Source: Ictalurus punctatus
Lineage: Eukaryota > Chordata > Actinopteri > Siluriformes > Ictaluridae
Assembly (NCBI RefSeq): GCF_001660625.3
Contig: NC_030421.2
Span: 4,953,501-5,017,500 of the forward strand
Direction of reading: 5' to 3'
Length of the DNA stretch: 64,000 nucleotides
In this document: positions 23,674 to 35,572 of the stretch, piece after piece
Position numbering within the stretch: position 1 is the first letter of the stretch
Layout of the letters: every line of letters begins with the position of its first letter
The notes under the pieces: generated by a model
Seen by the model: the letters and a program-made list of their open reading frames with translations, nothing else
Told to the model about the DNA's origin: nothing
Databases searched by the model: none
Program-made: the position numbers and the translations under genes

Positions 23674-24544
23674 AAGAAGAAGAAGAAGAAGAAGAAGAAG
23701 AAAACTCTAACAAAAACAATAATACTGTAACAGTGGTGCAAAAAGTCAGTATTTAAGCTTTTATGCGGCTATAGAGTCCTCACCCTTCACAGAAATTGTT
23801 GAGTCCTTCTGTATTAACACTCATGTAACACGGTTTATTTTTAAATTAAGTTTACTATGGGTTGTCTTATCTGATGTCTTATCTGATCTAAGCATTATGA
23901 TGTCATGCAACCAACATCAAGATGATTTATATGCCATTTGTCCAGTACATGTACATAGGAATTCTAAAGTTGCAACCCCCTTGGTGCTTGGACCCACCAT
24001 TAGCTGCTTGCAGCTATATACAGTATATGAGGTCAAGCACCGAAGGTGTGTAGGCACCCAAAGGTTATTCTGCATCTTTTATTATTATTATGCGTCCTCT
24101 TCTGGCTATGGTGTCTTTGGAAGCCCATAGAACTATCCGGTAAAAAATTGTGAAATTTTCCAAACTGACTGGGTCGAAGGAACTTCTGACCAAATTTGGG
24201 CCAAGTGCTACAAAAACTCTAGTACCACTATCGGGTCAAATTTGGAATTATGTTTATTTTGTTCATGTTATTTTGTCCAGTCATTATCACATTTGGCATA
24301 CATCGTCTTCAGAGTAAACCTCACAAAAGTTTTCAAAATAATTTTGAATAGTCCACACAGTTTGTCCGTAATGGGCCAACAAATCTGTCAGCAAATCTGC
24401 CAAAATGTGAGGCTGTATCTCAGCAATGACTTTGCACATTGACACAAAACTTTTTTTTAAATGAAAGAATAGTCTGAAAATGGACTGCTTTAGTAACTGA
24501 AACTACATGGATTATAAGTGCCTGGAGCACCTTCCTATCCAGGG

Positions 24545-24577
<33 letters not shown>

Positions 24578-25565
24578 CAATTTAAAAAAATAAGTTGCTC
24601 CTCTGTTAGATTGTTAGACACATTACATTTTCAAAGCACATATCAAGCCTTTTATTAAAATTGGGAGCTATGATTAATATATTTTAAATAAATGAAGTAA
24701 CATTATTTGTAGTGGTCGACCGATATGGGTTTTTTAATGGCAATGCCGATATCTAGAAAGCAGCGTAGATGATACGAGGCCGATATAACACCAATTTAAT
24801 TACAGTCAATGGGACATACAAAAAAATTTCTGAAACTAAATGAACATTTGGTCTTGTTTTAAAAATTACTGAAGACACACACATGTCTGAGGAAGAACCA
24901 GTCATGAGATTAGTGACTGTCTGTGATGTAAATTGTTTTCAGTTTGTTTGAATTTGTTTACTGCACACCTGTGTCGTTATAGGAGTTCACCCTGAGCTTG
25001 TTTACTACTGCTGGGCTGCAGATCTGACGGCACACGTTACTGATTGAATACGACTGCGACTGACTGTCTGGTAGATGCTCACTTAAATATAACAAAATTT
25101 TAACTCAATTAACTCTATTTAACAGTTGAAGAAATTGATTTATCAACTTAAAAAATTTTAGGTAAATAGTTTGCTCAAATTTTTTTCAGTTAAGTGAACT
25201 GTCCAGTTTTATAGTGTACCTAATGTCTTTGAAGAGGGACTGAACTACAGGATCTATGAAGGATTGAACTTTTTTATTGAATCATTTTTCCTCCACTCAT
25301 TTTACATTAAAAAATATTTTTCCCCCTCTACTTTTAGCATTGTGGTTAGTGCAGTACATCGCCAGGACACCAACATTAATAAGAATGAATAAATAACAGA
25401 AAAAGAGTTCCCCAGGAGTGTAGCAGGCAGTCTTGTAGCTCTTTGAAGGTGTGTACAGTAACGCTAATATTTAAACGCACGAGTGACAATTTTTACCTTC
25501 AGAACCTCACAAGAAATGCAGAAAAGTTCAAGCTACAAAACATTAAGAACAGAAGTGTTAGTCAG
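22593..25565. repeat. Spacer block A, copy 2
   Basis: Co-linear with 15,021-17,966 with about 95% identity by eye. Differences include a longer GAA run (23,644-23,703) and a shorter AAT run (24,546-24,576). No genes seen. Confidence 0.88.
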
Positions 25566-26235
25566 TCTGGTTGATATTCAAGATTCAAGACTATATTATC
25601 ATTCTTACTCTGCACTCATTCTGCTCACATGGTGAAAAGGCTTAGTAATTTAATTCTTCAATTCAGCCACCTTGCAGTGTCTGGTGTATATCAGTGACAT
25701 TACAGTCATTAATCTGCAGCATATTCATTATTGTTATATTTGCTTATGTACAATAATGTGCCATTAGAAATGGCGTTTCATCCAACAGTCAAATGTTTAC
25801 ATTACAACTGATGATTTCATATCTAGTGTATTCTATTCTAATTGTAAATTGATTATTCATATTTCTTTCTTTATTTAGACACCACACACGTATCGTCGTG
25901 TATCCTGACTTGAGTGTGCAGAATAAATGCAGTGGATGATCATTTGATTAAACACCGAACTCTGGACTACTGCCTCATTGTGTGTTCTTGTTGACATCAG
26001 CAAGAACATATGACCTGTAATATATATTACACGTACAAATGTGATGGTGTCCAAGCTTGCCACTCTTTGGGTTTTGGTGAATTGATGATGACGCTTTAAT
26101 GCTCTTTTGCATGTGCTTTAAATGAATTCAGACAAGCTGAAGTGACTAAGTTGTATGCTGGGCCGGCGGAGAAGCAACAGAAGGATTACAGAGTTGAGAC
26201 GCATAACAGTTAAAAAAAAAAAAAAAACTTAAAAG
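25566..26235 (+). promoter_or_regulatory. Upstream region of lectin copy 2
   Basis: Conserved block with TTTAAA at 26,117-26,122 and the A-rich run before ATG 26,236. It shows the empty site for the solo LTR of copy 1. Confidence 0.45.
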
Positions 26236-26970
26236 ATGAAATCTCTCTGTTTCATGTGTCTCCTGTTGGTACTTTATGGGATGGCTGTAAGTCTGGTAAT
26301 AGAATACAGTTTCGTTGCTCAGTCGATGGACAGGGCTACAGCTCAGACCTATTGCAGGCAGCACTATGGGGATTTGGCTATCATCACTACTGAAGAGGAA
26401 AACCAGAGAGCTGTGAAGGTTATAGGGCAAAACTATGCACATGCTTGGAATGGGCTGAACAGAATTACACCACATGTCAATGCCTGGAAGTGGTCTTATG
26501 GAAAAGAAGTAAATTTCACAAAGTGGAACCCCGGCGAGCCTGATGATCAGGGTTTAGGAGAGAATTGTGCTGTTATGAATTCAAATGGCTGGTATGATAC
26601 TAGCTGTGAGGGAAATTTTGCTCCCATTTGTTGTAGGAGGTTCGTGTTGGTGAAGGAGAAAAAAACATGGGATGAGGCTCTCAAGTACTGCAGGACGCAC
26701 TACACTGACTTGACCTTTGTGGATTCGATAACACTGCTAGACCTGCTTAAAACAGAGACTCAACAAGCTCAAACAGCCAGTGTGTGGACAGGTCTGTGTT
26801 TTCTCGATGGACAATGGTTCTGGGTGAACGGGATGCCGCTGGGGAGCCTGGTATCACTGCCTTCATGCCCAGTCCAACCCTATCGCTGTGGTGTGTACAA
26901 CTTCAACACGAAAGTCTGGGAGAACAGAGACTGCAACGAGAAGCTTAATTTCCTCTGCTATTATTACTGA
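26236..26970 (+). CDS. Two-domain C-type lectin, copy 2
   Basis: Intact 244-codon frame from ATG 26,236. Signal peptide about residues 1-20, CTLD1 about 24-133, CTLD2 about 136-241. The sugar-site triplet is EPD rather than EPN (101-103), with Glu109 kept and WYD (119-121) in place of WND, so calcium and sugar binding may be altered. The loop after the N56-Q57 region reads GQNYAHAW, unlike any other copy, and domain 2 has Cys188 (LCF for LRF). The sequon NFT at 93-95 is retained. AATAAA lies at 26,979-26,984 and the 3' splice donor follows the stop directly. This is the first of the copies followed by a type II flank. Confidence 0.93.
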   Translation: MKSLCFMCLLLVLYGMAVSLVIEYSFVAQSMDRATAQTYCRQHYGDLAIITTEEENQRAVKVIGQNYAHAWNGLNRITPHVNAWKWSYGKEVNFTKWNPGEPDDQGLGENCAVMNSNGWYDTSCEGNFAPICCRRFVLVKEKKTWDEALKYCRTHYTDLTFVDSITLLDLLKTETQQAQTASVWTGLCFLDGQWFWVNGMPLGSLVSLPSCPVQPYRCGVYNFNTKVWENRDCNEKLNFLCYYY

Positions 26971-27464
26971 AGGTGAGCAATAAACATCCAGAACATTAAC
27001 CAGGATCGTGTACGTTTTAATATTAATGTCATAAAGCATGATAGTTGCTAGAACTTTCAGTCCAGCACTAAAGACTTAACTGTAGAAGTGTGTATCACGT
27101 TCACTTTGTCCTTCACTCACTCCTTCAACCTGCATATATCAAAAACTGTACATGTTTCTCTTCCTAAACAGATGACTCTCTGCAACTGGAATAAGAAGAA
27201 CATCTCCCTCAAGAAGCGTTCTTCAAGAATTCATTCAGATCTAGATATTATGTAGTATGTTTAACCCAGGATCATCACTTAAACTACAACTTAATCTATA
27301 ATATAACAGTAAAATAGTTTTGGCTCAGTGGAAACTGGGGCAGGTGTTGTTTAACTGTATACTTTTCTCTTGAATAAGTTTATGTTAAAACATTGTGTAC
27401 TTATATGTAAATGTTTGGTGGTGGGCTTTTATTGATTATGTTCATGTTAATACATTGTGTACTT
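26971..27464 (+). other. Lectin copy 2 3' region, start of type II flank
   Basis: The same donor and acceptor pair as in copy 1, then from about 27,306 the type II flank (aaaatagttttggctcagtg). The type II flank recurs at 39,475 onward and, inverted, at 62,000-62,790. Confidence 0.6.
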
Positions 27465-27745
27465 ATAAATCTTTCGGATGAGGTGTTAAACCGAGGTTCT
27501 GACTCTCTGTGGTCATTAAAAATCCCAGGAGACGTATCGTAAAAGAGTAGGGGTATAACCCCGATGTCCTGGTGAAATTCCCCCATTGGCCGTTCTCTAT
27601 CATGGCCCCATAATAATCTCCATCCCTGAATTGGCTACATCATTCTTGAGGAGTTGAGGAGATAGCCCCCCCCCCCCCCCCCCCCCCGCATCCATATATG
27701 TAAAGTTCTTTGAGTGTATTGAAAGACGCTATATAAATGTAAGGA

Positions 27746-27795
<50 letters not shown>
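27465..27795 (+). mobile_element. SINE-like repeat with LINE-type 3' tail
   Basis: Well-known fish wording (gtggtcattaaaaatcccag, gaaattcccccattggcc) ends in ctttgagtgt and cgctatataaatgtaag followed by an ATT microsatellite. An internal poly-C run is at about 27,668-27,687. Further copies are at 39,665-39,982 and 62,395-62,600. Confidence 0.65.
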
Positions 27796-27796
<1 letters not shown>

Positions 27797-28925
27797 AGTA
27801 AATGTTTGATAGTTGGTTTTCAGTTACTTAGGGAAAAAGAAAGCTAGTGTTTAAAAAAGGAATTAAATAAAGATAACCCTTAAGGCTTGTTAGTTGTTGT
27901 ATAACTTACTTCTACAGAAGTTTGTTTTGTTAGTTTGCATTTGACAGCTTTGAATGGGAAATATGACGTGCAAATTTATTTACTTTTTTACATTACTTTG
28001 CACTGATGTTGGTCACCAGATCCATGTACTACATACAATCATTAAAATATCTTTCTTAAGAGAATAACTTGCTTTTTTTCACAAGTTGTTAAAAATTTCG
28101 AGAGTAGACTGAAAATGTCCTGCTTTAGCCTCTGTGAAACTATGTGGATTGTACAGTCCTGGAGCACTCTGCTGTTCATTTTTGCAAACTTCACGAGTTT
28201 TTTTGTAAATTAAATGGAAAATTGGACAAAATTTGGAGGAGGAGTAGCAAAAATGGCACATAGATTTTCAGCAACTTTTGACCAGTAAGTGGCGCTGTTA
28301 TAAATTTTGTGCAGGTTGGTCTGAAGATGATTTGTGCCAAACTTGGTACTGATTGGGCATAATTTGTAGGAGGAGTAGTTCAAATGAAAATGAAAGTTGT
28401 TGCAATTCTTGACCACAAGATGGCGCAGTCAATAAACTTCTTGAGTACATTCAGGGCATGGTCCTGAAGGTACCTATCAAGTTTCATGATGATTCCTAGA
28501 TGCATTACGTGAAAATCTGATGATGTTTTAGGTCATATTTATGCATAAATGTAGAAAATTCTAAATTCTAAAGGGTTCACAAATTTTCAAGCACCTTATA
28601 TTTCAGGTTTTGTGCAATTCTGCCCCCGATGAATGGCCACACACCAAACTTTGCTCCGAATATTATCCTGTAAATGTCTTTCAAGTTTGGTGAAAATCTG
28701 TTCAAACAATCATGAGTTACAGCTGTTTGAGTAAATTAGGCTCCACCTCAGTAGAATTGACATGTGGTGGCCATGCTGTTTAAATATTTCTGATCAATAT
28801 TGAGGTTCACACTCTGCTGACTCGTTTGGTGTTTAAATGACTTGTGGTCTTTGCTCGCCATTACCATTTTAGCAGATAATAATAATACTACTAATACTAA
28901 TACTAATACTAATACTAATAATAAT
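27796..28925. repeat. Type II spacer with dispersed repeat
   Basis: Non-coding; the blocks resemble the gaggaggagtag family of short repeats and end in an AAT/ACT tract (28,873-28,925). Repeated with a deletion at 39,983-40,763. Confidence 0.7.
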
Positions 28926-29110
28926 AATGGGGGTGCACAGTGACTTAGTGGTGAGCAGGTTTGCCTCATACCACCACGGTTGGGGGTTCAATTCCCACCC
29001 CCACCCTGTGTGTACGGGGGTTTCCTCTCCCAGTCCAAAGACATGCATTGTAGGCTGATTGGAATTTCCAAATTGTCAGTAGTGTGTGAAAGGGTGTGGG
29101 AATCTGTGGG
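28926..29110 (+). mobile_element. SINE, second family, 5' part
   Basis: Head with B-box wording gggttcaattcc, then gtccaaagacatgcattgta; truncated after about 180 bp. The twin is at 40,764-40,950. Confidence 0.65.
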
Positions 29111-29534
29111 GGGCCAAGCACAAAACATTAACATTCTTAAAACTTGGTTGCACTCAGAAAATTATTAAGGCCTGACTGCTAAATTAGTTCATCATCAAAA
29201 AATCTATTTACAGATTAGCGCATAGCTGCACCATACCAAAGTTCTGCCCCTTTATGTATGACCACACCCCAAACTTTGCATCTGACTTCAGAATCTCCTC
29301 CTACATATGGCTTTCAAGTTTCTTGTGAATTCTCCTCTTCCTATCATTGGAAGAAGCCAGCTGGTGGTGCCACAACTCCAGTTATAAATTCAGCTGGAGT
29401 ACAACATTTTAAAGAGGTGATGCTAGATTATTTAAATCTTTGTACTTCAGCTGATTTTCTAACAGGAGCTGTTGCACCACCAACATGGCTTCTTCCAGTG
29501 GTAGGAAGAGGTACATAAACTATAATAAACACCT
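29111..29534. repeat. Type II spacer end
   Basis: Non-coding; matches 40,960-41,335, where the sequence continues differently. At 29,520-29,535 it passes into the duplicated mfsd6-upstream segment. Confidence 0.7.
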
Positions 29535-29650
29535 TCATCCATCATGGGTCTCAGCGCGCGCGCACAGGATACACACGCAGCTCCTAAACATCTCCAGCTC
29601 GTGCAGAATCAAGTCAATAACATAAATAAATCAGAGAAAAACTCAGCAGT

Positions 29651-29655
29651 TGTGA

Positions 29656-29710
<55 letters not shown>
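29651..29710. repeat. GT/GA compound microsatellite
   Basis: Shorter GT part than in copy A. Confidence 0.95.
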
Positions 29711-29712
<2 letters not shown>

Positions 29713-31306
29713 TATTACTGGCAGCAGCAGCCAGTGCAGCCCCACTCGGGAACACATGACGTCTGCGTCTCACCTGCGCATCTGATTGGTCGAGCGCACC
29801 GGGGAGGTCGAAGCTGATTGGCTGGAGCTTCACATGCCTTATAATTGTGTAATTATGAAGAAGTGCATCTCCTTAAAATTCACTCTGGGTGTGTCTTGGA
29901 TAAGTTGAATAGAGGGATTAGTGATATGAGTCACTGTTTCAAAAAGAGAGAGAAAGGAGACAAAGACAAAGAGAGATACTTTTTTATTTGTGGAGGATTT
30001 TATTTTATTCCAACACAAGATGTTACTAAGATACCGATAGATGGCAAGTGTAAGTGTTTACCACCACCTAGTGGTCGATTCGGCTCATTTCAGGTTTTTA
30101 ATTTTGGAAAAAAATCCAAACAAAAAACACAATAGAAACCCTCATAGAATATGTAATGATTTTAATGGGAATTGCATTGTTTTAATGGAAACTGTAATGG
30201 TCGCTGTGGGTCTCGAATGGTAATTTGTTGCCTTCTATTGGTGGCCTTATATCTAATAGATACCATTAATGGCAAAAAAAAGGTGATGGTGATTGTAATG
30301 GTATTTGTAGTGGAAACCATTAGAATTTCTGTGATGGCTTCTGTTGATTTTTTTTTTCCAGCAGGGGTCTTTAACTATAAATATAACTGTAAATCCAATT
30401 CTGAAAAAGTTGAGACGGTATGGAAAATTAAAATAAATAAATAAATAAATAACCCAAAAGAGTCGATTGAAAATTCAGTTCACCCTGTATTATACTGAAA
30501 ACACATTATTAACATATTATTTGATGTTTTATTTTGTGAATTGAATTTATTTGTGAAAATAGACATTATACATTTCAAATCTGATGACGGCAACACACTC
30601 CAAAAAGTCGGCTGATGTGTAACGTCAGCTTTTCTTTTAATAACACTTATTAAGCATTTGGATGCTGAGTGAAGACACCAGCTGGTTAAGTTCAGTGAGT
30701 GGAATTTTCCTCCATTGATCCATTATGCATTTCTTCAGCTGTGCAACTGTACGAGACCTTCGTCGCCTTATTTTGCACTTCATAATGTACCACGTTCTCA
30801 ATGGGAGACAGGTCATTACTGCAGCAGGCCATGCTAGCACACACACTCTCTGCTTACGCAACCACGCGCTTGTAATCCGGGCAGAATGTGGTTTGGTGTT
30901 GTCCTGCTCTGGATGGCAGATTATGTTGCTACACAATGTGTACAAATATTTCTGCATTAATGATGCCCTCACAGATGTGCAAGTTATACATGCCACATGC
31001 ACTGACACGCCCCTAATACCATGTGCACTTAAAAGCCCCCCATACCATGGGCACTTTCACGGCCCCATACCATGACAGACACAGGATTTTGGACCTTACG
31101 CTGATAACAGCTCAGACGAAGAAGAAGAAGAAGCAGAAGAAGCATTACTAAAGTGTAAGGAGTGTGTTACAAATGTGTTACTCTCTTATTCCTTGGATAT
31201 GGATTTACTCATCTATTTTACTAATTTGCATAATGTGCAAAACCTACTTTTGACATCTTGGATCTCCTAGGATTTTTGGTCTATCTGCACAAAATTGGTG
31301 CTTCAG

Positions 31307-31918
31307 TGCCACGAGTTCCCCTTTAAGCAGCGCGCTGTGGAGCATGTGAGCGCGCATACACGAGCACCTGCTTTTTCCCTTGTTGACAATCGTGACATTT
31401 CGACTCGTGCATTTGTTTATGTTTCTGTGATGTCTCCTCCCCTTTCTGTCATTGGTTGTTGTTTCACATGTGTCTGAATTGCCCTCAGCTGTCAGCCATT
31501 ACAAGGCTGATTATATCCGCATATATACCGCGCGCCTCCCAGCACACAACGCGGAATATTGAGTTAGAATAGATTAGTTTAGAGTTCTTACGATAGAGCG
31601 CCACAGTTCATAGTTTCATGTTTCGATTCATAGTCATAGTTCATGTCATATTTAGGTTCGTTAGTTTAGTTCACGCTGGTTTCTCCGCTACCAGTCCCTC
31701 ACTGTAGATTATGTTTCATGTTTTGTATCTCGACCCTGTTTTCCGTGACCACGATCTTGATTCCTGCCTCACCCCTTTATGTCTGTTTGCCGATCGCCTG
31801 ACCTTTTACCTGTTTTTGGATTACGTTTTGGATTTGTCTGCCTGTCTCTCTCCTAAATAAAACTTGTTCATCCTGCGCTTGCATCCGTCTGAACTATCTC
31901 ACGTCACGAAACGTGACA
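31307..31918 (+). mobile_element. Solo LTR, 612 bp
   Basis: Bounded by TGCCACG and CGTGACA, with the 5-bp duplication ttcag (31,302-31,306 and 31,919-31,923). The empty site is visible in copy A near 13,233 (gcttcaggggaatc). It has a TATA region (tatatccgcatatatacc, about 31,515) and AATAAA at about 31,856, so it reads on the plus strand. It differs from the TGTTACG LTRs of this window. Confidence 0.92.
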
Positions 31919-32185
31919 TTCAGGGGAATCTCTTTTTCAAAAAAGTTGTTCAGAACATTTAGAAAAGGAAAAAATATGACTGCTACATGCCACTCAATTC
32001 ATGCAAGGCGGAGCCTAATTTACTCAAACAGCTGTAACACATGACTGCTTCTGTGGATTTGCACAAAATCATGCACAGGAGAAAATTATGAACTCATTTG
32101 CAAATTTGGGGCATGGCCATACACAGAGGGGAAACCAAAGTCAGATAACTGTTTCTTGAAGTCCTGTCAAAATAAAATTCGGTAG

Positions 32186-32356
32186 ATTATATTTACATTT
32201 ATGGCATTTGGCAGATGCCCCTAGCCAGAGTGACTTACATTTATACAACTGAACAGTCTTGGGTTAAGGGCCTTGCTCAAGGGCCCAGCAGTGGCAGGTT
32301 GGCAGTGCTGAGATTTGAACCCACGCCCTTCCAAGCAGTAGTCCATCATCTTAACA
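32186..32356 (-). mobile_element. tRNA-derived SINE
   Basis: Duplicate of the element at 13,503; it ends in gctgagctacc, so slightly more of the tRNA-like head remains than in the first copy. Confidence 0.75.
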
Positions 32357-32367
32357 GCTGAGCTACC

Positions 32368-32782
32368 ACTGGAAGTAAGTGTGAATTTCAGATGTCGGTG
32401 TGCGTTCACTACAGCATACTCCAGCAAATTATAGGAATTAGGAAATGTGAATTTACTACAAATTCTTCAAATGATATAAGGAAAAAAAAAAAAGTGGTTA
32501 CAGTTCATAATCACAAGGTGGCACAGTCACATAACGTTTTGGGTATATTCAGGGCATGATCCTGAAGACTCTTCTCAACATTTGTGATGAGACTTACCTG
32601 CATTAGTGAGATACCCCTGCTTTACATTTTTGCATTTGCCAGTGCGTTTCAGGAGAACGGGTTTGAATATCAAAATTCCTTTGAGAAGTTTTGTTTAGAC
32701 GCATTTCACGATGATGTGAGCCTAATCTGGTGAAGATTGGATACAATTTGGTTGAGGAGGAGCAGAAAAGGCAGTAAGATGT
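32368..32782. repeat. Spacer block A fragment
   Basis: Matches 22,335-22,715 (gtgaatttcagatgtc to aaggcagtaagatgt) and stops abruptly at a retroelement junction. Confidence 0.75.
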
Positions 32783-33641
32783 ACGAAGCACAAGAGGCTA
32801 CACGCACCAGAGGAGGAGAAGAAGGGGAGCCGAGACACACCGAGGGGCAAGTGGTCCACATAGAAGGGGATGTGGTGCTCACCCCAAACACGACAGAGGA
32901 AGAAAAGGAATGGGAAGGCAGAGTTCGGCGGGATATCATACAGGGTGGGTAAAATGGAGGAACTGGAAGATCTCGCAGGTCTAGCACTCCAGATGGCAAA
33001 GGCTGCAAGGAATGCGACCACGCATGGTCGACTGGAAGAACCAAAAAGGCCACAGAAGTCGGGAAAAGCACTGAACCAGTCAGCAGGAAAACAGCTAAAA
33101 AGCATGGGTAAGCCCTCAAAAGCCCCAACACGAGTGCATAATGTAAAGCAACAGCGGAAGAGTAAGCAAGGGTGTTCAGATATGGATCTGGATGAACAAG
33201 AGGGGATCGAGAGTGAGGGGACCAAATCTGAAGACGAAGGAGAAAATGGACAGGATGTTAGCGAGGATGAGGGCCCAGGTGTCACCCTCCCGACAAAGGT
33301 GAAGTCCAGTGTAACTAGAGAACTAAGGGACAGAGGGAGCCTGAAAGCCTAGTGAGATTCCAACCAGGCGTCACAGAGGCTCGGGCATTGACGCGTTCCC
33401 GCTCCCAGTCTGATCCGGAGGAGCCACCCCAAGGTCAGATGCCTCTCATGATCAAGGGAAAAGCCCTTCATTATGCACCCTGGAGCTTCATGGACCTGAC
33501 TGGTCTGATTCAACGATTACCCAACATGTGTGAAGGGGAGCAGAAATGGATTACACAGGTCAAGGAAAAGACATCCGACTGCCCTGCGGCCCAGTCTCCG
33601 AAGGGAGGGGATCATGCTCTGCTTCAGTGTGTCACAGTACA
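32783..33641 (+). pseudogene. Retroviral-type gag remnant
   Basis: Plus-strand coding remnant split over two frames: frame 1 to about 32,950, frame 2 from about 32,943 to 33,350, then frame 1 again to 33,641. The middle is rich in Lys, Gln, Asp and Glu. The last part contains HYAPWSFMDLTGLI and EGEQKWI, resembling the start of a retroviral capsid domain. There is no zinc knuckle, protease or polymerase and no own LTR; both ends are cut, the right by a Gypsy LTR. A broken fossil of uncertain family; the assignment rests on a weak motif impression. Confidence 0.45.
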
Positions 33642-34101
33642 TGTTGGCATTGGAGGGATCTTTATTTCAGATGGACGGTAAGGGGAGTGCGGGTGTGTGT
33701 GTTTGTGTGTTGAAGAGCAATCGGGCGGTGAGGGTCTCAGCCGTCTTCGGTTACAGCCAGGGGGTGGAGCCTTCACTCCCGTTGGATTCGTCTGAAAACC
33801 AGAAACACAGAAAATACAGCAAATAGCGGCATGCACTTGTCGCAAAATATCACCTAACACACGCCAGATACTTGCGCACATGCTCGGAGATCCTTCTATC
33901 CTCTTGCGAGTGGAATGTCGCCCTTTTATATTCTCCCCTCGCCTGCTGGATGGTGGAATTCTTTCTGCGCGTTGCACCATTCACGAGCCGTGGGTGTGTC
34001 GGTGGCCCCGCTCAGCCGCCATGTGCTCTCTGGCCATCCAAAACATTGGTGGCGCTGAAGCGGAGCTGTCTCTTCAGCGCCACTGCCGGCCTGTCACCAC
34101 A
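33642..34101 (-). mobile_element. Gypsy LTR (3' LTR of deleted element)
   Basis: About 460 bp with TG and CA ends, highly similar to 35,090-35,572 (shared: cgcaaaatatcacctaacac, ttatattctcccctcgcctg). The minus-strand orientation follows from the integrase between them. Confidence 0.85.
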
Positions 34102-35089
34102 GTACCTTCCCCTCAGCTCCGAGCCCACTGCCAGGAAGGGCCAGGAACTTGCAGGAGCTACTGGGCACTAGTAGGAGCTCCCAATTGCCCTCTTGGAACT
34201 CCCGAGGCTGCGTGGGATAGTTGTACACTCTTTTCTGTTCTTCCTGGGCAGCTCGCATGTGCTCCTGAACTATCGGGTTTACTCGGTCAATCTTCTCTTG
34301 CATCTACTGCACATAGTCGATGACCGAGCAGAATGGGGACGGTTGCTCCTCCCATGCTTCACGGGCCACATCTAGCAGTCCTTGAGGTCGATGTCCCAAG
34401 AGGAGCTCGAAGAGGGTGAAGCCTGTGGATGCCTGGGGGCACTCCCGGACGGGCAAAGAGCACGTAGGGAAGGAGGAGGTCCCAGTTCCTCCCTTCCTTG
34501 TCTACCACCCGGCGTAACATCTGTTTTAGTGTCTGGTTGAATCTCTCGATCAGTCCATCAGTTTGCGGGTGGTAGACAGACATCTTGAGGTGTTTCACCT
34601 GTAACAGCCGACAGAGATCAGACATTAGCTTGGACACAAAAGGCATACCTTGGTCAGTCAGAATGTCTTTTGGGATCCCCACACGACTGAACAGGAGTAC
34701 CAGTTCTCTGGCGATGTTGTGGGAGGTGGCTTTGCGTAGTGGCACCGCCTCGGGGTACCGGGCAGCATAGTCCAGGATGACAATTATGTACTCGTGGCCC
34801 TGGGCGGACATGGGGAGTGGCCCTATGAGGTCCATTCCGATACTTTCGAAGGGGACGCTGATGATGGAAAGTGGGATGAGGGGCACCGGCGGGGGCTTCC
34901 TGGAGGCGGTACGCTGACACTGAGGGCACCGTTGACAAAAGGCCCAGACCTCTGCGTCCATCCTCAGCCAGGTGAAGCGGCCCTTCAGTTTTTCCCCAGT
35001 GTTTCAGGCCCCCAGGTGGCCCCTGAGCGGATGGGTATGGGCCAGGTGTTTGGGTTCAGGTCTTGGAGACTACCAGGAGGCCGTTTTAG
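34102..35089 (-). pseudogene. Gypsy integrase fragment
   Basis: Minus-strand fragment of a Ty3/Gypsy polyprotein. A zinc-finger half (CQRCPQC) is followed by the catalytic core: Asp in GMDLIGPLP, Asp in LTDQG and Glu in GLIERFNQ, with 35 residues between the last two as in D,D-35-E integrases. A frameshift near 34,450 and a stop near 34,303 break the C-terminal part. Gag, protease, reverse transcriptase and RNase H are missing between the 5' LTR and this fragment, so the element is internally deleted and dead. Confidence 0.88.
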
Positions 35090-35572
35090 TGTTGTTTGTG
35101 GAGGAATCTTTATTTCAGACGGACGGTGAGGGGAGTGTGGGTGCGTGTGTGTGTGCGCGCGGGTCGAAGTGCGATCAGGCGGTGAGGGTCTCAGCCAGGT
35201 TACAGCCAGGGGGCGGAGCCTTCACTCGCATCGGATTCATCTGAAAGCCAGAAAAACAACAGCGATTAGCAGACATGCACTTGTCGCAAAATATCACCTA
35301 ACACACGCCAAATACTTGCGCACATGCTCGGAGATTTTTCTCTCCTCTTGCGAGTGGAATATCGCCCTTTTATATTCTCCCCTCGCCTGCTGGATGGTGG
35401 AATTTTTCACCATTCACAAGCCGTGGGTGTGTCGGTGGCCCTACCCCGCCGCCGTGTGCTCTCTGGCCGTCCAAAACACTGGTGGCACTGAAGTGGAGCT
35501 GTCTCTTCAGTGCCACTGCGGCAGTCGTGGGAGCAGCGATCTTCATTTCCTGTGCGCCTGCCTGTCACCACA
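35090..35572 (-). mobile_element. Gypsy LTR (5' LTR of deleted element)
   Basis: Partner of 33,642-34,101. No target-site duplication was found when 33,637-33,641 is compared with 35,573-35,577. The right flank is Tc1-like sequence and the left flank the gag remnant. Confidence 0.85.

Larger units (their letters stand above)
29535..32356. repeat. Segmental duplication, copy B (in lectin array)
   Basis: Duplicate of 11,380-13,672, beginning ccttcatccatcatgggtct. It carries the CCAAT/CRE-like segment, GT/GA tract, DNA-transposon-like block, shortened 25-bp array and SINE, and is interrupted by a solo LTR. No transcription unit is attached to it. Confidence 0.85.

Noticed and set aside
32706..33285. 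Minus-strand Ser/Pro-rich frames of 141 and 187 codons
   Set aside because: Opposite-strand shadows of the gag remnant; no domain or start context.
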